This document shows positions 16,534-25,564 of a stretch of 64,000 nt of DNA, piece by piece. Under the pieces are notes generated by a model that saw only the letters and a program-made list of their open reading frames with translations, was not told the DNA's origin and made no database searches. The position numbers were made by a program, and so were the translations under genes. Position 1 is the first letter of the stretch. The number at the start of each line of letters is the position of its first letter. The stretch comes from Nostoc commune NIES-4072 (GTDB taxonomy: Bacteria > Cyanobacteriota > Cyanobacteriia > Cyanobacteriales > Nostocaceae), in assembly GCF_003113895.1 (NCBI RefSeq), contig NZ_BDUD01000001.1:1215821-1279820 (forward strand), in the 5' to 3' direction.

Positions 16534-18163
16534 TCAGAACAAAAAGATTAACCCTGATCAAAAAAATCAAGATGCTTTTGATGATTTAATTGTCTCTATT
16601 GAAGCGGGAACAGGTAAATTTAATTTACTTATTGGTGTTTGTGATAATGCTGATTTTCGGAATCAAATGATTGACCGATATGAAACAGAATTAAAACCTG
16701 ATTTTTGTACTTATAGGGTTACATTAGACGAAAAAGAACCTAATTTAAAAGGTGCTATTCAAGAACTTTTAGAAAAAGAAAAATGTCTACAACAGTATCA
16801 ACCAGCAGTGATAACTGTTACAGGTGCAGAAAAGTTGCTGTTTCTCAGGTTGGGGGAAGAACAATCACCACAAGAAAAGTTCTTCGGTTATTTGCAGTGG
16901 ACAAGGGAAGGTTTGGGGAAATTTCCCTTTGCGATCGTCCTGTGGGTGACGCATCAATTGATGATTAATTTAATGAAAAAAGCGCCGGATTTTTGGAGTT
17001 GGCGTAATGGAGTATTTCGGTTTGTTTCCCATGCTAAAAGTGTTATTTCTGCGAGAGAAGTTGAGGCGATACGTTTTGCGTTAACAAGTACGGAGTTAGA
17101 AAATTTTAATAGTGATAATGACTATTTTTTACCCATTGAAGATTTACAAAGATTAATTCAGCAAATAGAACAGCAAAGCGAAATTAAAGACGCGAAATTA
17201 GCAAGTTTGTATATTACGTTGGCGAACATTTACAAACAGAGATTAGATAGAGGCGAAGCCCAGGACTATCAACAAGAATTAGATTTAGCAATTAAGTATA
17301 TTTATAAAGCGTTGGAATTGCAAAAAGAATTAGGGTTAGAGGAAGATGTCGCCACCAGTTACAACAACCTAGCGGGACTCTACTACTCCCAAGGCAGATA
17401 CAGCGAAGCCGAACCCCTTTTCATCCAAGCTTTAGCACTCAGCTGCAAGCTGCTGGGAGAAGAACATCCAGATGTCGCCCAAAGCCTCAACAACCTAGCG
17501 GGACTCTACTACTCCCAAGGCAGATACAGCGAAGCCGAACCCCTTTACATCCAAGCTTTGGCACTCAGGCGCAAGCTGCTGGGAGAAGAACATCCAGATG
17601 TCGCCCAAAGCCTCAACAACCTAGCGTTACTCTACAACTCCCAAGGCAGATACAGCGAAGCCGAACCCCTTTTCATCCAAGCTTTAGCACTCAGGCGTAA
17701 GCTGCTGGGAGAAGAACATCCATCTGTCGCCACTAGCCTCAACAACCTAGCGGGACTCTACGATTCCCAAGGCAGATACAGCGAAGCCGAACCCCTTTTC
17801 ATCCAAGCTTTAGCACTCAGGCGCAAGCTGCTGGGAGAAGAACATCCAGATGTCGCCTCTAGCCTCAACAACCTAGCGGGACTCTACGACTCCCAAGGCA
17901 GATACAGCAAAGCCGAACCCCTTTTCATCCAAGCTTTAGCACTCTGGCGCAAGCTGCTGGGTGAAGAACATCCAGATGTCGCCACTAGCCTCAACAACCT
18001 AGCGTATCTCTACTACTCCCAAGGCAGATACAGCGAAGCCGAACCCCTTTTCATCCAAGCTTTAGATATTTTTGAGCGACAGGTAGGGGTGAATCATCCT
18101 AATACTGTTACTACTCGTGACAATTTAGCATATCTTCGCGATCGCCTCTCCGCACCACAGTAA
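16520..18163 (+). CDS. degenerate NTPase-like domain with six kinesin-light-chain TPRs
   Basis: Residues about 20-190 look like a P-loop NTPase fold that has lost a canonical Walker A lysine motif (IEAGTGKFNLLIGV) and Walker B acids (PAVITVTGAEKLLFL). From residue 277 come six nearly identical 42-residue TPRs (NNLAGLYYSQGRYSEAEPLF type), then a partial seventh. TPRs of this type bind peptides or partner proteins. I used the ATG at 16520, overlapping the upstream ATPase; a TTG lies one codon earlier. The pairing suggests an inactive regulatory or sensor subunit working with the active ATPase. Confidence 0.8.
   Translation: MTANNQNKKINPDQKNQDAFDDLIVSIEAGTGKFNLLIGVCDNADFRNQMIDRYETELKPDFCTYRVTLDEKEPNLKGAIQELLEKEKCLQQYQPAVITVTGAEKLLFLRLGEEQSPQEKFFGYLQWTREGLGKFPFAIVLWVTHQLMINLMKKAPDFWSWRNGVFRFVSHAKSVISAREVEAIRFALTSTELENFNSDNDYFLPIEDLQRLIQQIEQQSEIKDAKLASLYITLANIYKQRLDRGEAQDYQQELDLAIKYIYKALELQKELGLEEDVATSYNNLAGLYYSQGRYSEAEPLFIQALALSCKLLGEEHPDVAQSLNNLAGLYYSQGRYSEAEPLYIQALALRRKLLGEEHPDVAQSLNNLALLYNSQGRYSEAEPLFIQALALRRKLLGEEHPSVATSLNNLAGLYDSQGRYSEAEPLFIQALALRRKLLGEEHPDVASSLNNLAGLYDSQGRYSKAEPLFIQALALWRKLLGEEHPDVATSLNNLAYLYYSQGRYSEAEPLFIQALDIFERQVGVNHPNTVTTRDNLAYLRDRLSAPQ
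17348..18103 (+). repeat. six tandem 126-bp coding repeats (TPR units)
   Basis: Six 126-bp units encode 42-residue TPRs. The four inner units are nearly identical at the DNA level, which implies recent duplication or ongoing gene conversion, and predicts that copy number varies between strains. Confidence 0.9.
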
Positions 18164-18266
18164 AATTTGACTTTCCGGCAAAGTGTACCATCCTAAAACT
18201 TAGACACGCGATTCGCCTAGACTAAAATTCATATTAAATTAAGTAAAAATGTCTGATTGCTTACTC

Positions 18267-18539
18267 AAAAGAAGCTTTTACTTTTTCAAAAGCAGCTTTT
18301 GATTTCGCATTTTAGTGTTTTCCACAAACAAAAGCAGCTTTTACTTCTTCAAAAGCAGCTTTTAATTTCGCATTTTAGTGTTTTCCACAAACAAAAGTAG
18401 CTTTTACTTCTTCAAAAGCAGCTTTTAATTTCGCATTTTAGTGTTTTCCACAAACAAAAGCAGCTTTTACTTTCTCATTTTAGTGTTTTCCGCAAGTAAA
18501 AGTAGCTCTTACTTTCTCAAAAGAAGCTTTTACTTTCTC
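18267..18539. repeat. 63-bp tandem array built from 21-bp modules
   Basis: Three contiguous 63-bp units start at 18267, 18330 and 18393, followed by a 42-bp unit (18456) and a divergent one (18498). Each full unit is three 21-bp modules: AAAAGCAGCTTTTACTTCTTC, a variant ending AATTTCGC, and one starting ATTTTAGTG. The palindrome AAAAGC-A-GCTTTT recurs. Each full unit carries TTTTCCACA (18318, 18381, 18444), identical to the DnaA box reported for cyanobacteria. There are no spacers. A related array is at 39241..39570. Confidence 0.85.
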
Positions 18540-18570
18540 AATTGCCTGAATGTTTTCTCATTTGAGTAAT

Positions 18571-18846
18571 TCACGCATTCATTTTGGTATATGATTGAGC
18601 CGAAAGCTTGCTTGCGATCGCACGATAGAAAATCAGATAATCATCTACAGGAAAGCTACGTAACAAAGGTAAAAGTTCATCACGCTTGCGTCCCATATTG
18701 GGAAAATTTGCTAAATTACTGCACTTTTCGTTAATTTTATTGAGCAAATGCTCCGCAGCATCAAAACTACTGTTGTCAGCAACATAATCAATAATGCTTT
18801 CAATATCCCGACTTGCAGGAGCAGTAAATCTACAAATATTGCTCAT
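18571..18846 (-). CDS. ParE/RelE-type toxin with altered C-terminus
   Basis: The 91-residue product matches ParE-family toxins: ASRDIESIIDYVADNSS helix, NKINEKCSNLANFPNMGRKRDEL and FPVDDYLIFYRAI. ParE toxins poison DNA gyrase, RelE relatives cut mRNA; the sequence fits ParE better. After RAIAS the usual IEILRVVHG-RDL ending is absent and replaced by KLSAQSYTKMNA, so the last strand appears lost, close to the repeat array. It overlaps its antitoxin gene by 4 bases. Confidence 0.8.
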   Translation of the reverse strand: MSNICRFTAPASRDIESIIDYVADNSSFDAAEHLLNKINEKCSNLANFPNMGRKRDELLPLLRSFPVDDYLIFYRAIASKLSAQSYTKMNA

Positions 18847-19112
18847 TCACCAGTCTGCTGACGACGCTGCTGTAGCTTCTGTTCTAGTTGATGAAAAACC
18901 GTTTCCCCCTCAATAACTTCCCCACGTTCCGAAGCTTTGACCCCAACCATAATTTCTCGTCGCAATTCTTCAAATCTACCCTTATAAATAGATTCCCTTT
19001 CCTCCAGCAGTTTAATACCCGCAACAACCACTTCCTCTGTGGAGGCATACTTACCATTGGCAACTTGACTTTGGATAAATTGCTCTAATTCTGGAGTAAA
19101 GGAAATATTCAT
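18843..19112 (-). CDS. ParD-type antitoxin
   Basis: The 89-residue product begins with a ribbon-helix-helix DNA-binding segment (ISFTPELEQFIQSQVANGKY then STEEVVVAGIKLLEERE) and continues into a charged toxin-binding tail. It lies upstream of and overlaps the ParE-like toxin by ATGA, the usual antitoxin-first order, and should repress its own promoter in 19113-19200. Confidence 0.88.
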   Translation of the reverse strand: MNISFTPELEQFIQSQVANGKYASTEEVVVAGIKLLEERESIYKGRFEELRREIMVGVKASERGEVIEGETVFHQLEQKLQQRRQQTGE

Positions 19113-19296
19113 AATATACTATCTACCATAGATGTGGCTTTATGTTCCTATTTTAGAGTCTTGCCGAATTTTGGTAATTTTAATGATGGGCTTGCATCCG
19201 GTGACAATGCGATCGCATTCGACCTAACATAATTGGGTTATCAGCATAAAAAAATAGCCCCCTGAATTCAGGAGGCGCATCACCAAGGTGGTGGAA

Positions 19297-19316
19297 AGAC
19301 GCGGCATTTCGCGTCT
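19297..19316 (-). terminator. hairpin downstream of the sigma factor gene
   Basis: AGACGCG (19297..19303) pairs with CGCGTCT (19310..19316) around a 6-base loop, just after the stop of the sigma factor gene. A second palindrome, CCTGAATTCAGG, lies at 19261..19272. Together they probably terminate the transcript; the T-run is weak. Confidence 0.55.
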
Positions 19317-19322
19317 CTCATT

Positions 19323-20306
19323 TTAACTAGCAACGTATTCTTGGACATTGGCACGACGGCGACGCAGATGAGCCAAAGCTTGATGCTCTAACTGGCGGAC
19401 GCGTTCACGGCTGAGATTCAATCTCTCACCCACTTTCGCCAATGACATTTCGTTACCATCTTCTAAACCAAAGCGCAAGGCTAAAACTTGTCGCTGTTGC
19501 GGGGTTAGTTCTGCTAGCAGGTTGTTCAAGTCTTGGCGTAAGAATTCCTGGTTGGTGTAATACTCTGGTGATGGGCCATCATCTTCGAGCATTTCTTGCA
19601 ACTCAGTATCTTGATTATCGCCAACTTTAACATCCAAAGATACTGGTTGACGCGCCATGTTCAGGTACTCGCGGATCTGAGCAGGTTCTATTTCCAGTTC
19701 TTTGGCAATTTCGGCTGGAGTAGGCGATCGCCCCAAGGTTTGAGCCAATTCGCGCTGCACTTTCTTGATTTTATTCAGTTTTTCGGTAATGTGGATTGGT
19801 AAGCGGATGGTACGACCTTGTTGAGCGATCGCACGGGTAATCGCTTGGCGAATCCACCAGTAAGCATAGGTTGAGAACTTATAACCCCTCATCGGGTCAA
19901 ATTTCTCCACGCCCCGTTCTAATCCTAGTGTTCCTTCCTGGATTAAATCCAGAAACTCCATATTCCGCTTTTGGTACTTTTTGGCAATAGCAACGACCAA
20001 GCGCAAATTCGCTTCGATCATTTTTTGCTTCGCCCGCTTACCTTGCGCCACCGTTTGTTGGATCTCGGTTTCCGATTGTTGAACGTGGTCAGCCCACTCT
20101 GACATTTCCGGTTCGCGGTGCAGTTTCTTCGCCAAAGCTTCTTTGGCGTCGATGAACTTCATCATTTGTTGCACCTGCTTCCCATAGACAATCTCTTGTT
20201 CACGGGTTAGCAGTGGTACACGACCAATTTCTCGCAGATAGGTTCGCACCATATCAGCCGTGAATTTGGTATTGAGGTTTTCCGTTTGGGTGTTGACAGT
20301 AGGCAT
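19323..20306 (-). CDS. group 2 RNA polymerase sigma-70 factor
   Basis: The 327-residue product contains sigma region 1.2 (TADMVRTYLREIGRVPLLTREQEI), region 2 (ANLRLVVAIAKKYQ, then EFLDLIQEGTLGLERGVEKF and the aromatic YKFSTYAYWWIRQAI), region 3 and region 4.2 (SLAKVGERLNLSRERVRQLE). The length and lack of a long region 1.1 place it among the non-essential group 2 factors of cyanobacteria, closest in feel to SigB/SigD types, which act under light, carbon or nitrogen stress. I cannot fix the subgroup from sequence alone. The start ATG matches the conserved MPTVNT beginning. Confidence 0.93.
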   Translation of the reverse strand: MPTVNTQTENLNTKFTADMVRTYLREIGRVPLLTREQEIVYGKQVQQMMKFIDAKEALAKKLHREPEMSEWADHVQQSETEIQQTVAQGKRAKQKMIEANLRLVVAIAKKYQKRNMEFLDLIQEGTLGLERGVEKFDPMRGYKFSTYAYWWIRQAITRAIAQQGRTIRLPIHITEKLNKIKKVQRELAQTLGRSPTPAEIAKELEIEPAQIREYLNMARQPVSLDVKVGDNQDTELQEMLEDDGPSPEYYTNQEFLRQDLNNLLAELTPQQRQVLALRFGLEDGNEMSLAKVGERLNLSRERVRQLEHQALAHLRRRRANVQEYVAS

Positions 20307-20879
20307 TGATGTGTTATCCTCTACTCCGTAAACACAATGTATTTTTTCTTACTAGAATCGATGGAGAAAGGTAGTACATCTATCACGAAATATCGGGAGC
20401 TATCAAAAGTAATTATCAATTGATCTAGCCGTTGTTGAGACGTAAACTCCCAATGATAGGTTCCCCTACCTTCCCTAAATTTTCACTCTCTTAAATTTTC
20501 AGTTTCTATATAAGCACGCTGGTTGTTTTGGAAAATTCTTCTCTTAGGCAGTTACTAATAGCAACTGGAAATCCGAAGTCGGTATGAGTTCCATTTACTT
20601 TATAGTACGATAAATCAGGCAAATAGTAAAGTACTTTAAGATAAAATCTTTAATTATAATTCAAAATTGCCGATTTGCAAAAAAAAAATAAACTTCCTTG
20701 AAATTACTGACTATATCTATAGTGACGCCAAAAACCTCTCTTCTGTTGCCCAAAACTAGCCGGATAACCGAACTTAATTTCCTGCGATAATGGAGGGATG
20801 TTACGAATTGGGCATGGGGCATTGGGCATGGGGCATTGGGAAAATAACAAATAACAAATGACCAATGACTAATGACTAT
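20307..20879. other. spacer with sigma factor promoter region and GGGCATT repeats
   Basis: About 570 bases without a gene. The right part has degenerate tandem GGGCATTG/GGGCATGG repeats (about 20808-20841) and ATGACTAATGAC-type repeats, both common in Nostoc spacers. The sigma factor promoter must lie in 20307-20700, but no consensus element stands out. Confidence 0.5.
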
Positions 20880-22610
20880 TTAGAATCCCAGGTCAGCTTT
20901 GGCTAGTTCAGCAGCAGCGAATACTTCTGCGTCAGGTTTTTCTTCCCAGGCTGGTTCACCAATTTCTTCGTAAAAAGTTGCGTCGTAAGGACGGGTACGT
21001 ACTACTACTGGCATAGGAACAGCATGACCCAAAATTAAAGCTTGTTGCTTAGAGTCTAACTTTGCCAATACCGATCGCAGTCCGCCACCACCAGATACAC
21101 CTGTAAAAATCGCGTCAATGTCTTTTTCATCATTAAGCAAAGCGGTAATTCGAGTCCCAATCTGGGACATGACTTCATTATCAATACCCGATGGGCGTTG
21201 ATCAACTACCAAAAGTGTGACGAAATACTTTCGCAGTTCCCTGGCGATAGTCCCAAAGATAGTACTTTGTACGATAGCCGGATCAAGGAAACGGTGCGCC
21301 TCTTCAATGGTAATCATCAATGGCGTGGGGCGATCGTTCGGGTTCTTGCTTTGCAGGAATTTATCTGCTTTTTTGACGTAATGCTCGTGAATACGTCGGG
21401 TGATCATATTCGTCACCAACATATAAGAGAGCATATTAGACTGGGAACCAAATTCTATCACAACATTCTTCCCAGCTTCCAGACATTGCACAATTTTATC
21501 AATGTAATTCTGGGGACAAACCGCTCGCATATACTTCAAATTATCCATACGCATCAGTTTGCGCTGTAAAGAGTTAATTGAACCTGGGTGTCCCGGCTTT
21601 TCCTCACAGAACATCTTAATGTCCTCACCAGTCATATTTAACAGCTGGACAATCCAAGACCTACCAAACTCATTAAACAAAATATTAGCGTTATCCAAGG
21701 CTGCGTCAGAAAGTCCTAAATCTCGACCACATAACTTAATATCTTCAACTTCAATTTGCTCATAACTCAAATAAAGTTCTTGAGCATCACGCACACCCCG
21801 GCGCTTTGTCGATTCTGGGTCGAGGGTGTAAACTTCTACCTTGCTAGGAAATAATTGTTTTAAACCCTTAACTGTATTTACATTCTTCCCTTCTGCAACG
21901 GCTTCCCAGCCATACTCAGAGTGCATATCAAAAATCAAATTTACTGCTGCATTTTTACGGATAACGCCAGCTAAAAGTAACCGTGTTAGAAAGGATTTAC
22001 CAGTACCAGATTTCCCAAAAACTCCGTTGCTCCGTTCCACGAAGCGGTTTAAATCGATGCAAACGGGCACATCCATATCCAAAGGTTTACCGATGGAAAA
22101 ATTACGCCTTTGGGGGTCATCTTCCCAACCAAATACGCGGCGAAAATCGTCAACACTGGCATCGTAAACTTGGCTAAAGTGGCTAGGAATAGTTTTAACA
22201 GGCAACAATTCCATTGTAGTGCTGGTTTGTGGCACAAATGAAGCCAAACCCGTCACCGATGGGAGAAAGGGATTTGTCGATTTACCATTTGTTGGGGAGA
22301 AAGATTCTTCCGATTCGGGAGTGAACATCAACATCGGCGCGAGGTTGATAGTCCCATAAGTACTACTTCCGGCTAAAACATCCCGTAAAAAAGTGTCTTC
22401 CCAATTAGGGGGATTAGCAATAATTCGGGCATTAGCAGCCCCCAATGCTACATCTGTCAGCATACAAAAAAAGCGCGATCGCATCCCTTGCACAACAAGA
22501 AACTTACCCACCCGCATATCTTCCACAGAAATGTCAGGATGCAATCGTACTTCTAAACCTTCAGTTAGAGAACCTTGAATAACCGAACCTAATGGCTGTT
22601 CTGAATTCAT
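20880..22610 (-). CDS. HerA-like DUF87 ATPase
   Basis: The product has about 576 residues. It has an N-terminal beta-rich HAS-barrel-like region, a Walker A motif GKSGTGKSFLTRL near residue 215, a Walker B motif LMITIEEAHRF near residue 450, and an arginine-finger-type VVDQRPSGID segment. HerA/FtsK ATPases form hexamers that translocate DNA, often with a NurA nuclease in archaea; in cyanobacteria the role is unsettled and no nuclease gene is adjacent. I start at the ATG at 22610 because the ATG at 22622 lies inside an ATGACTAAT repeat tract. It is separate from the GST gene upstream by a repeat-rich spacer. Confidence 0.87.
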   Translation of the reverse strand: MNSEQPLGSVIQGSLTEGLEVRLHPDISVEDMRVGKFLVVQGMRSRFFCMLTDVALGAANARIIANPPNWEDTFLRDVLAGSSTYGTINLAPMLMFTPESEESFSPTNGKSTNPFLPSVTGLASFVPQTSTTMELLPVKTIPSHFSQVYDASVDDFRRVFGWEDDPQRRNFSIGKPLDMDVPVCIDLNRFVERSNGVFGKSGTGKSFLTRLLLAGVIRKNAAVNLIFDMHSEYGWEAVAEGKNVNTVKGLKQLFPSKVEVYTLDPESTKRRGVRDAQELYLSYEQIEVEDIKLCGRDLGLSDAALDNANILFNEFGRSWIVQLLNMTGEDIKMFCEEKPGHPGSINSLQRKLMRMDNLKYMRAVCPQNYIDKIVQCLEAGKNVVIEFGSQSNMLSYMLVTNMITRRIHEHYVKKADKFLQSKNPNDRPTPLMITIEEAHRFLDPAIVQSTIFGTIARELRKYFVTLLVVDQRPSGIDNEVMSQIGTRITALLNDEKDIDAIFTGVSGGGGLRSVLAKLDSKQQALILGHAVPMPVVVRTRPYDATFYEEIGEPAWEEKPDAEVFAAAELAKADLGF

Positions 22611-22703
22611 TTTATTAGTCATTAGTTATTAGTCATTAGTCATTAGTTATTTTCCCCCATGCCCAATGCCCAATGTCCAATACCCAATGCCCAATGCCCC
22701 TTA
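22611..22703. repeat. degenerate short tandem repeats
   Basis: Tandem TTAGTCATTAG and CCCAATGCCCAATG units fill the gap between two genes on the minus strand. They belong to the short tandem repeats frequent in filamentous cyanobacteria. Confidence 0.7.
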
Positions 22704-23498
22704 TTAGTCAATCTGAATTGAAGTTGGCGCACTTCCTGTTGGAGGAGTGGTACTGATTAATGGTTTGCGGAATTGGGCGTAAAGGCGATCGCGCCAGGTA
22801 AAGAATGGTTCATAATCTATATTCTCGGAAAAGATTGGTAATCCTTTACCTCTAATAGAAGCTGGTAAATCCAGATAGGGGCCAGAGGGGAACTTGAGCA
22901 ATATCGATAAGCCAGCTACTGCTAAGTCAGCTAAAGTTGGCTCATCTCCTGTTAAATAAGGACTATCTGCCAATAATAACGTTACCGCTTCCAAGTCTTG
23001 TTTTAAAGATGCGATCGCTGACTTTACTATATCTGGACTATAACCTACGCCAAAACCCAGCACTGAGAGTAAGTCAGTGGGGACTCCTTCAACCAGACTT
23101 TTAAATATATCTGGTGTTGAGGTGGGTAATAAAGACTTGCGGAAATTTTGATCTTGACTTATGGCTGCAAATAGTGCTTTGCGACCTTTGATGCCTATAG
23201 ACTCATCCGCCCATTCTTCTATTAATAAAGTTAAACCCCGTCTTTTGGGATCTTGCGGTATTATTGGGCGATCGGGATATTCTAAGTCCAAATACTTAGC
23301 TATTTCCGTAGAATCCGCAATATATCTATTACGATCCTTTAATACCGGCACTTGTTTCTGACCAGTCAACCGAAATAGTTCTACCTGTCCAATCCCAGGC
23401 GTAACCTCTATTTTGCGGTAATCTAGTCCTTTGAAATCTAGAATTAGGCGCACTTTCTCTGAGTATTGAGATAGTTCCCATTGGTATAATTCCAGCAT
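22704..23498 (-). CDS. glutathione S-transferase family protein
   Basis: The product has about 264 residues. The N-terminal thioredoxin-like domain (LELYQWELSQYSEKVRLILD, then QVPVLKDRNRYIADSTEIAKYL) is followed by a helical GST C-domain with SPYLTGDEPTLADLAVAGL. The active-site position carries Ser-Gln-Tyr-Ser rather than a CPFC pair, so it is a Ser/Tyr-type GST. The likely role is glutathione conjugation or peroxide detoxification. I prefer the ATG at 23498, which begins the conserved LELYQW strand; an upstream ATG at 23522 adds eight residues. Confidence 0.87.
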   Translation of the reverse strand: MLELYQWELSQYSEKVRLILDFKGLDYRKIEVTPGIGQVELFRLTGQKQVPVLKDRNRYIADSTEIAKYLDLEYPDRPIIPQDPKRRGLTLLIEEWADESIGIKGRKALFAAISQDQNFRKSLLPTSTPDIFKSLVEGVPTDLLSVLGFGVGYSPDIVKSAIASLKQDLEAVTLLLADSPYLTGDEPTLADLAVAGLSILLKFPSGPYLDLPASIRGKGLPIFSENIDYEPFFTWRDRLYAQFRKPLISTTPPTGSAPTSIQID

Positions 23499-24385
23499 GT
23501 TGTATACCTTATAACTGGTCAACTTCTTAACTTTACAATTGTATCTTTAGTTAAAGTAATTTTTCTTTACATTATTTACTTTTTTGCTATCTAATTGAGA
23601 TTTGGATTAAACTTATGGCTGATTTTTAGCAAAATCATCGAATTAAAAAGGATTATTTTTTGATTAAAATATCAAATAATTAAATAATTGAATTTAGCAT
23701 ACATATAGGAATCCGGTTTGATTTGGAGAAAATATACGTAGGATGTGTTAGCACGGAGAGTACGGCATCAAACTCGTGTTCATAGTGCGTTACGAACTCC
23801 GTTCTAACACACTCTACAATACTTAATTTCGTTCAAAAATCAAATAGTAATCCTATAGATAAACTTAACTGCTCATTTGCAAGTCTTCAGCACTTACTTT
23901 AATTTCCGTTACTGCTTAGGCTAGGTTAAAATATCGAGATAATTAATTTCTGTACTTTTGCTGAATAATCAACGGTTAATTCAAAGATATTCCCTTATTC
24001 CTTATGAGATTCAGTATTTTTTAATTTCCTATTAATTTACGTAGAGCTTTGTATATAAATTTGCTTTTAAGTAAGGAAAATATTTCTCACAACTTCTTGT
24101 AAATCATACCTTGTAGATGTAATATTTTCATACTTTTTGAGAGTTGACCCTATAGCAAGTTAGGCTTTTAAACTATTTTTGGTATAAACAAAAAAATATA
24201 CTCATTACATAAAATATGTGCTAAATATATTTCATAATTCTCAGCGTGAGCCGACGTTTGATATTTTACCTGATCAGTACAAACTCTTGTGGGAAAATTT
24301 TTCTACCTTCTTAGGTTAGATTTTGTGCATAGCAAAATGTTATAAATCTTTATGTAATGTGTGGACAAAAAGACAAACAAAATTT
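23499..24385. other. long AT-rich spacer with nested dispersed repeats
   Basis: About 890 bases without a supported gene. The one structured part is the nested repeat at 23705..23856. The rest is AT-rich and probably includes the promoter of the fasciclin protein gene. Confidence 0.5.
23705..23856. repeat. nested dispersed repeats (family 2 around a GTAGG...CTAC element)
   Basis: Outer arms ATAGGAATCCGGTTTGATTT and the complement of the right end (ATAGGATTACTATTTGATTT) match at about 15 of 20 positions. Inside, 23738..23817 has its own near-perfect inverted ends GTAGGATGTGTTAG / CTAACACACTCTAC, a common cyanobacterial repeat. One small element appears to have inserted into another. Confidence 0.7.
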
Positions 24386-25204
24386 ATGAAGACAAGTTAC
24401 AGCAAATTGCTGATCACGTTGGCAGGCATAGCAGGATTTAGTAGTTTCAGCCTTGTTATTATTTTACCATCTGAAGCTAAAGAGGCACTAAATCCTAACC
24501 CCAGTATTTTTAACGAAGCTCCCTATAATAAGGGTCAACGTCTTCAAGTAAACACTCAATACACACCTGGTGAAGCTGCTTCCGTAATGGAAAAAGGCAA
24601 TACCAAACCTAAACAAGTAGCGCAGAAAGGTAGTGTAACAAATCCCAGACCAAGTATTTTCAACGAGCCGCCCTATAACCGTGGTGGTAGCGTTACACCT
24701 AGTGAACCAACACCCACTATCCCAGGAACTCAACCCACTGAGACACTTCCTACAACTCCATCAGCACCAGGAGCAACAGGCAATCAAGGTAAAACCTTGT
24801 TAGGGTTGGCAGAGTCAAACGGTTCTTTTAAAACCTTAACTAGGGCTTTGAAAGCAGCAGGGTTGACTGGAGCTTTGCAAGGCAAAGATAACTTAACCAT
24901 TTTTGCACCTACTGATGCAGCTTTTGCTAAGTTACCACAAGATGCTTTACAAGAATTGTTAAATCCAGCTAACAAAGAAGTATTGCTCAAGATTTTAACT
25001 TACCATGTAGTACCTGGTAAGGTGTTGTCCACTGATTTGAAGTCTGGCGAAGTTAAAAGCCTTGAAGGTGGCGCAATCAACGTTAAAGTTGATCCTGCAA
25101 CCGGTGTAACTGTCAATGATGCTAAAGTGACCCAGGCAGATATCACAGGCACTAATGGTGTTATCCACGCAATTGATCAGGTAATTTTGCCTCCTGACTT
25201 GTAG
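24386..25204 (+). CDS. secreted fasciclin-domain protein
   Basis: The 272-residue product starts with a signal peptide (SKLLITLAGIAGFSSFSLVI) and ends with a fasciclin (FAS1) domain covering about residues 130-272: LLGLAESNGSFKTLTRALKA, LTIFAPTDAAFAKLP, and the H-box YHVVPGKV followed by DITGTNGVIHAIDQVILP. Between them are two copies of the motif NPxPSIFNEPPYN and a Pro/Thr-rich linker. FAS1 domains mediate adhesion or matrix binding. I chose the ATG at 24386 because it opens the signal peptide. A strong terminator follows. Confidence 0.88.
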   Translation: MKTSYSKLLITLAGIAGFSSFSLVIILPSEAKEALNPNPSIFNEAPYNKGQRLQVNTQYTPGEAASVMEKGNTKPKQVAQKGSVTNPRPSIFNEPPYNRGGSVTPSEPTPTIPGTQPTETLPTTPSAPGATGNQGKTLLGLAESNGSFKTLTRALKAAGLTGALQGKDNLTIFAPTDAAFAKLPQDALQELLNPANKEVLLKILTYHVVPGKVLSTDLKSGEVKSLEGGAINVKVDPATGVTVNDAKVTQADITGTNGVIHAIDQVILPPDL

Positions 25205-25259
25205 TTTTAGGTACAAGTACAGCCAGTAGCAGACTAGGTTGGCATTAAGTATTAATAGG

Positions 25260-25299
25260 AAAAAACCCCGTTCAGATGTTAGTTTTGGACGGTTTTTTT
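25260..25299 (+). terminator. rho-independent terminator of the fasciclin gene
   Basis: AAAAAACCCCGT pairs with ACGGTTTTTTT around a loop of about 16 bases and ends in a run of seven T. It lies 55 bases after the stop codon. Confidence 0.75.
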
Positions 25300-25471
25300 G
25301 TAATAAATATTGTATGCTTACCCATTGACATGAAAGAGCAAATATGAATAATTTGAAAAACCATATCTGTCGTAGGGTCATAGCATTGCTCATTAGTGTC
25401 AACAAAAGCCTAGAAATAGCTTAATTGAAAGCTTGACTGACCCATCTGGAACTAAAGTTCTTTGGCTTTTA

Positions 25472-25564
25472 TAGGACTTACGCAAAAATTGCTAAAAAGC
25501 TTAATTTCTCGAACCGCCAAGACGCCAAGAGCGCCGAGAATTCGTAGAGTGTGCGTAAGTCCTA
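25472..25564 (+). repeat. 93-bp MITE-like element, copy 2
   Basis: This copy appears identical to 151..243 over all 93 bases, has the same 13-bp inverted ends, and is flanked by TTTTA on both sides, a perfect 5-bp target duplication. Confidence 0.92.

Noticed and set aside
18267..18539. Possible CRISPR array
   Set aside because: The 63-bp units are contiguous with no variable spacers, and no cas gene is in the window.
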